DNA of 64,000 nt. Source: Eutreptiella sp. 'Long Island Sound 2002'. Its lineage: Eukaryota > Euglenozoa > Euglenophyceae > Eutreptiales > Eutreptiaceae. The notes under the pieces were generated by a model. It worked only from the letters and a program-made list of their open reading frames with translations. It was not told the origin of the DNA and searched no databases. The position numbers were made by a program, and so were the translations under genes. Below, one piece after another: positions 45,924-58,273 of this stretch (the first letter of the stretch is position 1; each line of letters starts with the position of its first letter). The stretch is taken from assembly GCA_964036045.1 (NCBI GenBank), contig OZ038379.1, forward strand, positions 78,896,929-78,960,928. Reading direction: 5' to 3'.

Positions 45924-48515
45924 GCGGGAGCCCCCATCCTCGGACCCACCGAGGCGACCCGGCGGAGACCCAACGGGACCCCCTGGCGGAGGCCCGTCAG
46001 GACCCCCTGGAGGACGCCCACCAAGTGGACCCCCCGGGGGCGGACCTCCGGGAGGGGGAGGACCCCCTGGACCGGGCGGACCCGGCGGAGGCCCTCCTGG
46101 AGGACCCCCTGGAGACCCCGACGACCCACCAGGTAACGGTGACCCGGATGCCACCTGGCGGTGGATTGTCCACCTCCGCAGGAGGGTCATGTCCCTCGAG
46201 CGCGAGGTAGACACGGGCAAGGGCGAGATGATCCGCATCGCCTGGGTCGCCGCGGGCGCACAGAAGGAGCTGAACACCGCCAAAACGGAGATGGTCAAGA
46301 TCGCCAAGGTTGCCACCGCCGCCCAGAGGGAGCTGGACATCGCCAGGGGCGAGACCAGGCTGCTGAACAAGGTCATCAACGGCCTGCAGCAGAGGTTGGA
46401 CGAGCTGGAAGGCCGTGGGAGCGTCAGCAGCGACCACCCACCCCTGGAGTCTGGCTCGTCGAACAACAGCTGGGGACCTGGACCAGGTCCAGGCAGAGCC
46501 CACGCCCCTGGCAGAGCCCCCAGGAGTCGCCCCAGCGCCAGTGCCCCCTCTCTCAGCGCCCCCTCTCACCACAGCGCGGGCCGCCGTAACGAGCGCGTGC
46601 CGCCCGGCAGTGGCAGTGAGGAGTGGCGTGATGAGTGGCTCAGTGCGGAGTACCATAACCGCCGTGCTCCACCGCAGACACCGATACGCCCCCGACGCCC
46701 CGCACCAGCCCAGGAGCCCATCCCAATGGCTAGCGGGCGTTCTGATGGACTCAGGGATGAGGTCCCCGGAGGGGACGTGGAGTGGGATGTCGGCGGAGGT
46801 GAGGAAAACCTGGAGGAGTTCGGCATTATCCCGCCGCGTGGTGTACGACGGGAGGCCGCTGAACGCAGCCGCCGGCGCCATGATGAGGAGGCATACATGG
46901 AAGGAGTACGGCGTGAACATCTAGGTTCAGCGTACATGGAAGAACCACGGCGTAGCCACACGGTTACCGTTGAGGAGATGGAAGTGGCGGCCGTGGGAGT
47001 CCGTGGGGGACGCCGATGGGAACCTCGGTCAACCTCGCGGCCGGCGTTCATGGTCTCTAAGGCCGCGGATGCCGCCGTGTGGGAAGACCTGAAGGACATT
47101 AAGCCCCCCACGTACGATGGCAACCCCCTCAACGTCGACCGCTTCTTGGAGAACCTGGACGATTGGGGGAAGACATGGATCCCGCAGATGCGGAGAAATA
47201 TGTCTTCAAACGGTTCAGGTACCGCCTGCCAGAGGTGCTCCAAGAGCTATACTTCGTGGCGACCAAGGAGGGGACAATCAAGACCCTCAAGGAAGCCAAG
47301 AAGTGGCACAACGAGCAGAAGCGGGTGGACGCTCCGCAGGTGGCGGTCAAGCGGTGGAAGGCAATCAAGCTTCAGCATGATGGTCGCGAGATCCGCCTAC
47401 GAGATTGGCGGGACTTCCGGGGGCAATATACCCTCTTCCGCCGCAACGTGGGGGACTGGAATGAGGGTGACGAGCAGGCCCGCCTGCTCTCCATGCTGCC
47501 GGAAGCATGGATCAAGAGAGTCACTAAGGAGGAAGCCAAGAGGGCCAAGTCCAACCACACGGTCAGGATGATGCTCCCCAAGGAGTATCATACGAGCGCG
47601 GTGGCTTGGACAAGGAACAACGTGGCCCGGGATGTCAAACGGCACTCCCTGTGGACGGCCCTCCTCATCACTGTCACGGGCGATCGCGAGCAGACCGCGA
47701 TGTGGCGCCTTGATGAGTGTGACGTGAGCGGCCAGACCATCCGTCTGCAGGCCATCCCGGCGCGGATGAGTTGCGACGAGATCCTGGAGTGGGTTGGAGA
47801 GGAGGTACTCAAGGAGTACCGGAACCTCCACCACACCCGCGGGTTGAGGCCCGGCGACCATGACGTCAACTACGTTGGCGAGGGGTCTGGCGGGGAAGCT
47901 GCCATGAACCCAGCGGGAGCCGATGGCGATGAGGCTCTCGACGACGATGACGACGACGATGAGCCCGCCGAGGTGGCCGTATGTGCCTTCGTGGCCAACA
48001 ACCAGGACACAGGGAGCAACCGGGGAAGCTGGAAGCCCCTGCAGAAGGGTTGGAAGAACAAGGAGAAGAAGGATCCCTGCCGCATTGGCGACCCTCCGCT
48101 GTCCTTTGCAGAGTTCATACGAGCTCACCCTCAGGGCTGTTTTGTGTGTTATGGGAGGAACAAAGGGTTCAACCATGACCACCGGAAATGCCCCATCCAC
48201 AAGGCCGACACGGAGGCCTACAAGAAGGTGCACGGGTCAAAGAAGCGTGCACCCGCAGGTATCCGGGAGACCAAGGTGGAGGTCACCAAGAACGAGCTCT
48301 CCAAGCTGATGTCGGTGGGGACCGAGTTGGCCAAGGAGATCCAGGAGATCAAGAGGAACTGGGTCCCCAAGTCGGACGACAATAACAAGGAGAACAAAGA
48401 GAACGACGAGAACAAGGACAAGGACAAGAAGGGTAAGAAAGGGGGAAAGAAGAAGTGTGTCAACGAGGTTGATGCGGAGGAGAGTACCCCTACTACCACA
48501 ACCGACGCCCCTTAG
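45924..48515 (+). pseudogene. B2 gag, C-terminal part, second copy
   Basis: Same start as 38491 (GREPPSSDPP) and same domains. A short deletion at 47168 removes the codons for VTVTE and shifts frame. The downstream frame (from 47163) runs through the capsid core, CFVCYGRNKGFNHDHRKC and the Lys-rich tail to the amber at 48513-48515 (TAG TGG). Confidence 0.87.
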
Positions 48516-51500
48516 TGGAGCCCCTGCAGCCAAGGGCCCGAGCTAGGGCGGTCGCAGGATGGTGTCATGGGAAGCGCCACACCATCCCAGTCGGGAGACA
48601 GTGAGCACAAAGGGATTGCCGCGGGCGGAAGGCCCGGTTCGGCACCCGAAACGAAAGACAGTCGCGGTGGCAGGGTGAGGGCAAGTGAAGGCAAGAACCC
48701 TTGCACCCGTCCATCCTTCGCGACCAAGAATGTATTTGATGTGCTTCAAGATCTATCCGTGAGTATCGGAGGATCACCCGGACCGCAGCTGGATGCTGCA
48801 GATGGGCACCCTGAGCCCATTGTCCACGACCTGCACCAGTCGCTTATTGAGCTTCTGGAACGGCCAGAGATCCTAAGGTTGCACGCCGTGCGCCGTGTTG
48901 GGCGTGAGCGGCAGTTGCACCTTAAGGTCGGTGCCTTATGCGGGGAAGTGGAGAAGGTCTTCGACGTGTTGGTCGACACGGGAGCTCAGGTCAGCTTGGT
49001 CAAGGCTGGCCTACTTCCGCCGGAGTGCTTGACCGACAGTCGGAAGCCTGTCAGGCTGAAGGTGGCGAATGGCCAGTACATGGTGGGAGGCACGAAGGAA
49101 GCGGCCATTGGGCTGCAGTACGTGATCTACCATGAGCTGAGCCGCCCGGACCTCGGCAAGGAAATCCTCCTGCAAGGTTGCTTCTACGAGGCCGAGATGG
49201 ACTGGGACATGATCGTTGGGTACGACTTCATGATGGAGACGGACTCCGGCGTTCTCCCGGTCCAGGCCTCCATGACCCTGTACCAGGATGACCAGCTCTC
49301 GTGGCTTTCGTCACCTGAGCACCATGTGGAGTGCCAATGGGTCCACCCGGAACGCAATCAGCTCGAAGTAGCCGCGCTGGGCACTGAGCCAACTGGGCCA
49401 GCAAACCAGGAGTACGGCGTAATGCCGGAAGTGGCGAGCTGAGTGGTTGCGGACCTGGGAGCTTTGGATCTGTCCCTGGATGCGTTCTCTTCAGGAACCT
49501 CCGCCCATCTTCGGGTTCTTGAGAAGTACTGGAGCGCCCAGGACTCCGCGTGGAAGAAGCACTGGGGTTCGCATCAGAATTTGATGTGGATCCATTGCCC
49601 CCGATGGGACATTCCAAGGGCGGTAGCGAAGATTCGCAAGGACCGCTCCAAGGGGGTGCTGGTTGTTCCTATGGCATGCAGCGACGAGGAAAGCACCTGA
49701 GATTGGGTGGTCTCATTGACCAACATGACGTTAAACAAGGTCGTCCTACCGGCTGGAGAGAGTGTCTATCAGGACGCTAAGGGACAGCCCATGCCACCCC
49801 AGAGATGGCCACCGGAATTCCACTATGTGGATGGGGGCCTTGAACAGGCCGACACCACGGACTTCGTGTGTGTCAACCGCATCATAGCGGGGCCATGGCG
49901 GCAATGCTTTGCGGTTTCCCCTGTTGACATCGGAGAATTGGAGGACCCCCTCACTGAAGAGGAGTTTGATCTGGTTCAGGGGTATATGGATCAGCCCTTT
50001 CACAACTGGGGAAACCAGCGTGAGGGCAAGGGCCAGGACAAAGCCTGGTGGGAAGTGGACTCGATCGTCTCTGGTTCCTATGATGGGAATACTTTCGTAA
50101 AGAGGGTGCTGGACCACATGTCCAGCCAGGACAAGCCAATGGGCGGCAACCCACCCACCTACGGCGACCTGTTCCGAGGCAAGACCAGAGATGGCCCTTT
50201 GGGCCACCTGGGAAGACCACCTGAGCGATTTTGTGGAGGTATCCTGCAAGTAAGCTCAGTAGTCCAGGTGCCCGGAAAAGCCAAGGCAGAGTCCGATGAG
50301 TGCCCCAAGATCCAGGCATTGAGGGCCAGGCTGAAGCAGAAGTATGGTGATATCTTCTTCCTCGGAAAACCTGTGTTTTCCCCACCGGTGCGTGGACCGT
50401 ATTGCGAGGCCAAGATACGACTGAAGCCGGACCCGCGTGTGTATCGACACCGGGAGTTCGCCCTGAGGGGCGAGAGGAAGGAGGTCATGGAGAAGATCCT
50501 CCGTGATTTCATCGAGAGAGGCTGGCTTGAGCCGTGCGACTCCGAGTGGGCCTCCCCGTGCTTCGTCGTCCCCAAGAAAGTGGCCGGTGAGTGGCGGCTC
50601 GTGGTCGACTACCGCGGCCTAAACGCCCAAACGCAGCATGACAGCTATACGCTGCCCCTCATTGAGGACATGCTGCAAAAACAACACCGGCGGAGGATCT
50701 TCATGGTGATTGACCTGAAACATGGTTATCATCAGATGCCTCTCGCCGAGGACTCCCGTGCCTGCACAGCCATGAGCACCCCACTTGGAGCTCTCCAGTG
50801 GAAGGTGATGCCCATGGGCGTTACCAACGGCAATGCGGCTTTTCAGCGGATGCTGGAGAACCTGCTTGAGCTGGTGCGTGACTGTGCGGACCCCTTCTTG
50901 GACGACGTGATCATCGCGTCCGGGGGCCCCAGTATGAGCTATGAGGAGCTCCTGGAGGCACATGAGAGGGACGTCACCCGAGTGTTGGACCTTCTCGTTC
51001 GGCACAAACTCACGGGCAGCAGTGACAAGGTCACCATTGCGGTAAGCGAGGTGGTCGTCGCTGGCCACGTAGTCGGGAACGGGCAGCGGAAGCCCATACC
51101 TGGCAAGGTGGCTGAGATTGAGCACTGGGAAAGGGCCAAAACGGTCTCTGAGCTACGGGCGTACTCGGGGTTCTGCAATTACTACTCGGGGTATATCAAG
51201 ATGTATGCCGAGTATGCAGCCCCCATGACGACCATGCTCAAGGGCAACCAAGAGGAGACCAAGAAGGGGTCCAAGAAGGAAAAAAAAAAAAAAAGAAGGC
51301 TCTGGTCTGGAATGCTGAGTCCGACCCTGCCTTTGAGGGGATGAAGCAGGCGCTGCTATCCGCAGTGGGTCTGCACCTCGTGGATCCTGACCGAGGGTTC
51401 GTCTTGCGCACCGAGGCTTCCGACTACGCCGTTGGCGCTGTGTTGGAACAAGTGCTTTACAATGGGAGGCACGTGCCAGTGGCCTTCTGGATCCAAGTCC

Positions 51501-53518
51501 TGGCCGAAGGCCAGAGACGGACGTGGACGCCCCGAGAAAAGGAGGCGTATGCCATCGTCATGGCTCTCAGGAAATGGGCTGGGTACATAGCCCTCCATCC
51601 CGTCACTGTCTGCACCGAGCATCCGAGTCTGCAGTCGTGGCACAAAGAGCATGTGGACACCCCCTCAGGTCCCGCCTCCCGACGGGCAAGATGGCATGAG
51701 ACCTTGGCCAAGTTCGACCTCACGGTTGTGTATGTTCCTGGTAAGGACAACACCGTGGCGGACTGTCTCACTAGGTGGGCCTATCCCGCCAGCAAGGGCA
51801 TGACGGATGTCTCCGCCCATGGCGATGAGGCTCAGACCGCTGAGGCCAAGAGGATCATAGAAATGGAGCGCCTGATGGAGGAGGAGGGTGTTAAATGCTT
51901 CGTCGTCATGGCTGCGGATGCCCTTCTCGGAACGAGGATGGGCAGAGCGGTCAGAGTACTCGCCCCTGAGGGAGCTGAGACCAACAAGCACCTCTTCCCT
52001 GAATCTTGCCTCCAGGACGACTGGACCGACGACTACGCTAAGTCTGAGGCCTTTGAGGCCGAGTATAGGGCTGTGACCGACCCTGATGACGGGCAGAAGT
52101 GGCCAAAGGGGCTGACTGAGGAGGATGGCAAGCTCTACCGGAATGGTAAGCTGCTGGCCCCAGAGTCCCGAGTGCTCGAGCTATGTGAGGCTTGGCACCA
52201 CCACATGATGCACCCGGGGGTCAAGAAGCAAGCCCCGGATATGCAGCGCCGGTTCGAAATCTACCAGATCAGTCTCTACAGCACTATCAAGAAGGTCAGA
52301 AAGGGTTGCTCGGTCTGTCAGGCCTGCAATCCCGACAACCGGAACGTCAAGGGTGAAGCCCAATGGACTCCGGTGCCTGACCAGCCCATGGAGAGTGTGG
52401 CCATGGACGTCTTCTCCATGCCCGAAGTTCACATGGGCAAGGAGACCTTTGACTGTGTGGTCCTTTCTGTGGATCGCCACAGCGGCTACGTAGTAGCCGT
52501 TCCGGCACGCAAAAAGGGGTTGCTTGCCAAGGAAGTGGCAGTCATGATGAGTCGTCATTGGCTGACCGTCTTTGACATCCCCCGCACCATTTGCAGTGAC
52601 AGAGATCCCCGGTTTACTGTTGGCTGGTTCAAGGCCATGTGTTCCCTCATGGGAATACGTCATGCCAAGAGCGTCGCCTATCTCAGCTGGTCCAACGGCC
52701 GGGCTAAAGTGGCTGGAAGGCAGCTGTTCGAGAAGCCACGCAAGATTCACATCACCAATCCACATCGGAACTGGTTTGAGGAGATGTGGCCCGCTCTGAA
52801 GGCCCATCATGACATCCCCACTCCGGGTGGATTGTCCCCTCACCAGATTCTGTTCGGCAGGGACCCCCTTGGTCGGGGACTTCCCTTGTCTGGTGATGGT
52901 ATGGCCATGGACGCCAAGGAATTCTTTGCGCGGCAAGAGGCAACGGCGCGGGACATCCGCCAGCAGCTCGGGAAGGAGCATGCTGAGCGTCAGAAATCCG
53001 CCCCGATCTCGACAGCGCAAAGGTTCAGGGTCGGGGACCCGGTGTGGGTGATCAGACCCCGCCCTATGGGCACCCACCAGACCAAAACCTGGTTCACACC
53101 CGGAGAGGTGGTCCGCAGGATTGGTGAGGACACCTACCGCATCAAGGTCGGTCACGGACAGTTCCGGGAGCGCCACGAGAGTCAACTCCGTGTGCGGGAA
53201 CCCGACCTCCGTGGCCAACATGTGTCCCTGGACTATGCCGCACATGAGGATGATTCGGACGACGACTACGCTGAGCAGGACGACTATACCGTCGAGAATA
53301 TCCTGGCCCACCGTCCGAACGCCTCGGCACCCGGAGGCCTGGAGTTCAAGGTTTGTTGGCGAGGCTATGAGCCGTCCCACGACAACTGGGAACCCGTCTC
53401 CTCGTTCGTGCCGCGGATTAATACCCCCTTCATGGACTACATCCGCAAACACAAGACCAAGATCCATGTCTCGGACTTGGCAGCACTCACCCGGGCTATT
53501 GCAAGCAGGGGCGCCTGA
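48516..53518 (+). pseudogene. B2 pol, second copy, full domain set
   Basis: Protease VLVDTGAQVSLV is intact. TGA at 49440 and 49698 are shared with copy 1; the third TGA of copy 1 is CGA here. RT has PFLDDVIIAS (Leu for Val in the VDD motif). A 20-base A-rich insertion at 51280 shifts frame before RNase H. The integrase has VAMDVFSM and CSDRDPRF but SNGRAKVAGR, so the third catalytic acid Glu is Lys. The chromodomain (VCWRGYEPSHDNWEP) and C-terminus (ALTRAIASRGA) are present, ending at TGA 53516-53518. Confidence 0.9.
51280..51299 (+). repeat. A-rich 20-base insertion in pol
   Basis: Fifteen A plus GAAGG are inserted in a GAAGG context that is uninterrupted in the other copies. It could be slippage, a small insertion or an assembly error. 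Confidence 0.7.
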
Positions 53519-55006
53519 TCACCGCCCTGAGCTCTCCCCTGATGCATTTTGAGCACTTGTTTGGTCGACGGATCGTCCCTCACTTGCTTGCTCTCTTCCA
53601 TCTTCCGGTGACCTGCCATCAGAGTGGCCATATACCCCCCCCTGCTGAATCCGGGGGAGGATGGCCCCTCTCTTCCACTCCTATTTGTCACTCCCCGCCT
53701 GCTGAATCCTTGGGAAACCAGGCAGGGCGACTGACCTTGACATTTCCTGAGCTCTTAGGGCCTTGCAGCCCATACGACGTTGCGCAACGGATGCCGCTGT
53801 CATCGGCATTGCGATTTTTGGGTGTGTGGTCTGGTCGCATGGCACTTGCAGGATCCAGGCCAGTCTACGTGTGTCTGCAGACTATATATGGCGTGATCTC
53901 AGGCGTCTTTCTGTCCCCCCTCCTGCATATTCCTTATCCTGACCGGGGCGTGGTTTGGCGCTCTATCCAGAGTGTGTTTACACGCCTATTTACCTGGTTA
54001 CTGCTTATTTTTCTGTTCCCCAGGATATGTGCATCTGTATGTTGCGTATTATCAGCCCATCACCGGAATATGGACTGTTTCCCCCCCCCCCCCCGAGGGG
54101 ATGCGAATCAGAATACGAAGGCGCCCTGAGTCGCCGTGTACGTGCTCTTACATAAAGTCCAGCCTGGACCAGTACCTAAGTACAGATTCTTCTGTTTGAG
54201 TGCCCGTGATACCGTGTGCCCTAGTGGCTGTGATGTGCTGAGATCCTGATGGCGCCAGGCGGGGAGCCCAGTTGCCTGACTACACTTCCAGCGGTCCGCC
54301 ACTGTCAGTCCCAGTGTGAGCCTACCGACTCGCAGACACACTTGCAGTCGGGTGGCGACCTCCGGTGTCCTGACCTCGGTCAGTCTGCCTGGGAAACTGG
54401 TGGTTTGGGGAGTCGACGCCTCCGCCCAGACTGTATGAGGACTCCCTCATGCATGGCCTTCGTGGTAATGGGGCGAGGGAAAAGACGGCCTTGATGCCCG
54501 ATCCCTTAGGGAGGAGCTCGTTCGGCTTTACCATTCTGGACTCGCGTCGTGGATATGGACATGGTGCGCCCAAGGAAGGACCCGTGGGGACTCTCCCCCA
54601 GACTGCGGCCTTGGGAAGCCTGGGGTAGCCTGATCGATCTTTGTGGTCGCTTTCGACCTGCCGGACCACCTCGGTCGTCGTGTGATGCCTATGTTGGCCG
54701 TGTATGCCACTGCCACTGTGGTAGTGACCGTCGCAGCTGGCACCCGGTGCGCCTGGTATGGGTTAACGGGTCCTTTGGATGCCGAACCATCAGCGCCAGG
54801 ACCCGGGACTTGATACTTGATACTATACTTGCAGTTACCAGCAGCTACAGCACCGTACCTGTCTTACTGTGGGATTGTACTGGGCAGCCTAACCCGCAAA
54901 TTGGCCTGAAGTGAGGATGTGACTCCCCCCCCCCCTTCAGGGGATGGTCCTGGGTACCCGCTGCCATGCTTGGGTGTCATCGAGCCCCCCCCAAAGGGTT
55001 TGCTCT
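53519..55006 (+). other. B2 3' untranslated region
   Basis: 1.49 kb, colinear with B1 7020-8480. It contains C-runs near 53640 and 54080-54095 and short frames (54249-54494, 54549-54914) that have partial counterparts in B1. No domain is recognised, so no gene is called. Confidence 0.65.
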
Positions 55007-55017
55007 AAGGAGGGGGG
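55007..55017 (+). other. B2 polypurine tract
   Basis: AAGGAGGGGGG, as in B1, directly before the 3' LTR. Confidence 0.85.
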
Positions 55018-58000
55018 GAAGCGGTACCCAGAACCTATGGCCCATGGCCCGGAGGCCTGTGAGCCGTCATACCCGTTATGGCCCATGGCCCGGAGGCCTG
55101 TGAGCCGTCACACCCGTGCGGAAGCCGTTGACACCGGCTGTCAGCGGGATATCCCTGTTCTCTAACCCGCAAAATCTGGAATCCGATTTCTAACCAATAA
55201 ATCGATGTAGAATTACCATAATTTTATTGTCTTAGGCGATTTTCGGTCGGAAATCGGTGAAATACCCGATTACTACCGCGATTTCTAATTGTCGTGAAAT
55301 CGCCGCCTGTTGTCGCCTGTTCGCGCGCTTTTGTGGCTTCTCCGTGGCGAGTTTTGTGAGGGATTTTTCTCGAGTACCTTTGAGGTTCTAAGAGAACTTT
55401 AAGGGTGGATCTAGAGGGTTTTTAATGTACTTTCATCTGCTGTGCTCACCAGAATGTTTCGCCGTTGCGTCTTCGAGAAAATCAGCGCGCAAGCTTTTCC
55501 GTCAATCGCTCGAACTCATGGTTCTCAAGTACCATGAGTTTGGACGGAACCCTACATTCCCCCCCTATGCCTTTCATCCATGCCCCTTTCACGTGGGCAT
55601 ATTACTTTGTATAGGGAAGCGGGCAATAGGGATGTTTTAGGCGGCCCACGGGTTTCGCAAACCCAAGTCGTGTGCGTGCGCAAACGCTAATTTTGTGGCC
55701 TTGTGAGCGTGAACGTTAATAACCGAACACAATGCTCACAAGACCAAAAGCCCTAGGCCATTTTTGTTTTTCGAGAGAACTCAACGATGGCTCCACGCAA
55801 TTCAATGCGTACCAAAACTCCATTTTCGAAAGAGGGCAAGTTTTGGTCGAAAATTAGGCCAAAATGGCCAAACCCCCGAGGCTCGTACTCGATACCTATG
55901 GGGAGTTGAGCCTCGAACCAATGCAATATGTAAAGTAGAGACCTCGAAGAACATCGAGGATGGCTTGGTTGATTTTTACAACCTTGTCTCCCATTTTATA
56001 TAATGTCGCCTTTTGAGCACGCGCGCCATACTGCCTCTTTGCACACGCCTTCATATGCAAGCACTAATGATATGAGTGGGCGGAGACAATCTAACCATAG
56101 TGGGCATATTTGAAGGCACCTACTATCAGCCTACTCCAAGAATGTTTACTCATATTTTTGCTCCTCAAGGTCCCAAAGATATGTTCATTCCAATATCGCC
56201 GATATATGCACTTTTTCGCATAAATAGTGTGCTTCAAGGATCGAGGTGTTAAAAATGTTTCCATTATGCTTTGAACCTCAACCCTTGTTGCAAAAGGGAA
56301 GCAAAGCTTCGATTTGCATCCATGCAAAAGCCCGAGGCTCCTTTCTCTTGTGATACGGAGATACGACTTTTCGAGGGACCCCTTTTGGGTGAATTTTGGC
56401 CGTTTTGCCCAGAATGGCCACAAACCCCTTCTCCCCCTGATTTTGCCCCCGAGGTTGCGTGCGCCACTTGACCAAGGGTAAGGGCAATTCGGAGAGGGCA
56501 CATAAACTCGCATCGAATGGGGTGTTTCCCCATGTGGCCTCTCCTCTCGAAGGGAGAGTTGTGAGTCACCCAATTTGGGGTATGTTGCCATTCTGCCCCA
56601 TTTGTGTGTCACTTTCTCTCCAACGGGGAAAATAGCTAGATGCGACCATGAGGGTTGGCAAGCGGCATAAATTGGGACCTAAGTCCCATATGTCTATAGC
56701 ATCTTTGGTTGAAAGGATCCTCGCCGTGGCCATGGAGATATGGAATCATGAGTGCGGGCCATTTTGGCCAAATTTCGCTGTTTTTGCCATTGTATGCCAA
56801 ATTGGAACTACCATATCTCCATGGGGCACGCGATCTAGACAGAAATGAGTGGCGAATATTGTGGCATATGACCAAGGGTTGAACGCCATTGAGTTTCGTA
56901 TTTGCTCCTCTGGCTCATCCGGAGTTATTCAACGTTTGGTGCGATCCATGATCTCCCCCTTTGCACCGCATGCTGCTTTCTACCCCATACGCGTGTTCAT
57001 CCCGTCGATGAACAGCAAGCAGCCAGTGCGACAGCAAGCCATAACCCAGGGCATGGAACCAAAGGGGATATTAAGGGTTGTGAACCAAGGCTTGGCGCGT
57101 CAATATCGCCAAGGTTTCCTACCCTGGACGGTCGACCGAGACGACCGATTTTGCCATTTTGGCATTTGTGGACCCAGTTTGGATCATCACCACGACGAGG
57201 GCCATGCAGATCCTAGAGAGCCAAGTACATGTGAGTCTCTGTTGGACTCCCAGTGGATTGCATACGGAATGGCGGATCCGATCTCCAAGCCGGCGTGGAG
57301 ATATACCATTGGGGGGACCCCCGATTTTTGGCTCATTTTGAGCAGCCAAAATGACCCCCTTTTGGGACCCCAATTTCAGCCTCCCGTGTGGTCAATTGGC
57401 GGCCCCATATCTCTATGCCCGTGGGAAGTCCAGACCCAATTCCAGGTTGTGCACTCAGATATAGGTCGTAGGCTCTGTCTCCTATCCTGTGAAACATTGG
57501 CCTTGCCCTGGCCGGGCGAATCACCCGTGGAAATGACGCCAATTTTGGTGATTTTGGCATCATGACCCCACTTGATGAACCCATGGTGCCCTGATGCTGG
57601 GACCTCAGAGGGAACCAGAATGGGTGAGGGCTCTGGGGAGTTCCTACGCAAAGGGCATAGGGTCAGTTGCCTCGTCCCTACCTCTGGCGGGTCCAGATCA
57701 GGGGTCAATTTTGGAGTTTTCGGAGCTAATATCAGTTTTGGCTGAAACAGCCCGTTTTCAGCTACCAACTCCTAGGGGATAATGGCGGGGCCTTCCCTCT
57801 GGCTCAGAAGGGAGTTGGGACCTGCCGTTAGAGGAGCATAGGGAGCGACTGTCGGTTGGCCTTAGATAACCTTGGTTCCCACGAACTCGCCTGTGGCTGG
57901 GCGGGACACCCTCCCCTATTGGCAGGGTTTCAGGGTCCGGACTGAGTAGGGCATGGGTTGTGTTTGAGCCCCCGCTCCTGCCAGCCACTGAGAGGGACGG

Positions 58001-58269
58001 ACCTGGGATGGGGATATGATTTGGGATTGAGTGTCTATTGTCCTGTGATGCCCTTACCCCAGTCCAGTCTTAACCCCATGTGTACATATCGTGATTTGTT
58101 GCCGTACACACTTTTGTTCCCTTGTTTCAGAGTGGCAAGGATCCTGAAACGCTTTGTCACATGACACGAGCATGAGGATGCCCTTGTGAGCGCAGTGCTT
58201 TGCCTGCCTGCTTGCCTGTGTGTGTCCGCCGCAGCGTCCCGTGGCCAGGCCCCCCACGGGAACGCGTCA
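55018..58269 (+). repeat. B2 3' LTR
   Basis: 3252 bases matching 32190-35448 throughout. The first T of TGAAGCGG is lost (GAAGCGG follows the G-run). It ends ACGCGTCA before ATAC. Confidence 0.9.
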
Positions 58270-58273
58270 ATAC
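58270..58273. repeat. Target site duplication of B2, right copy (ATAC)
   Basis: It matches 32186-32189; element A LTR continues directly after it. Confidence 0.8.

Larger units (their letters stand above)
32190..58269 (+). mobile_element. Element B2: plus-strand chromovirus inserted in element A LTR
   Basis: Two direct repeats of about 3.25 kb (32190-35448, 55018-58269) flank a 19.6 kb body. The body is larger than normal because a minisatellite has grown inside gag and a 7.4 kb minisatellite-gag-pol block has been duplicated. Flanking ATAC/ATAC and continuity of element A LTR across the insert confirm the boundaries. Gag and pol carry several nonsense codons, so it is inactive in cis. Confidence 0.9.

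Noticed and set aside
1-53518. An altered genetic code reading TAA/TAG/TGA as sense
   Set aside because: All three stops occur, each at places where sister copies have a one-step sense codon, alongside frameshifts. Gene ends use the same stops. Pseudogene decay explains it, except for the conserved gag-pol TAG.
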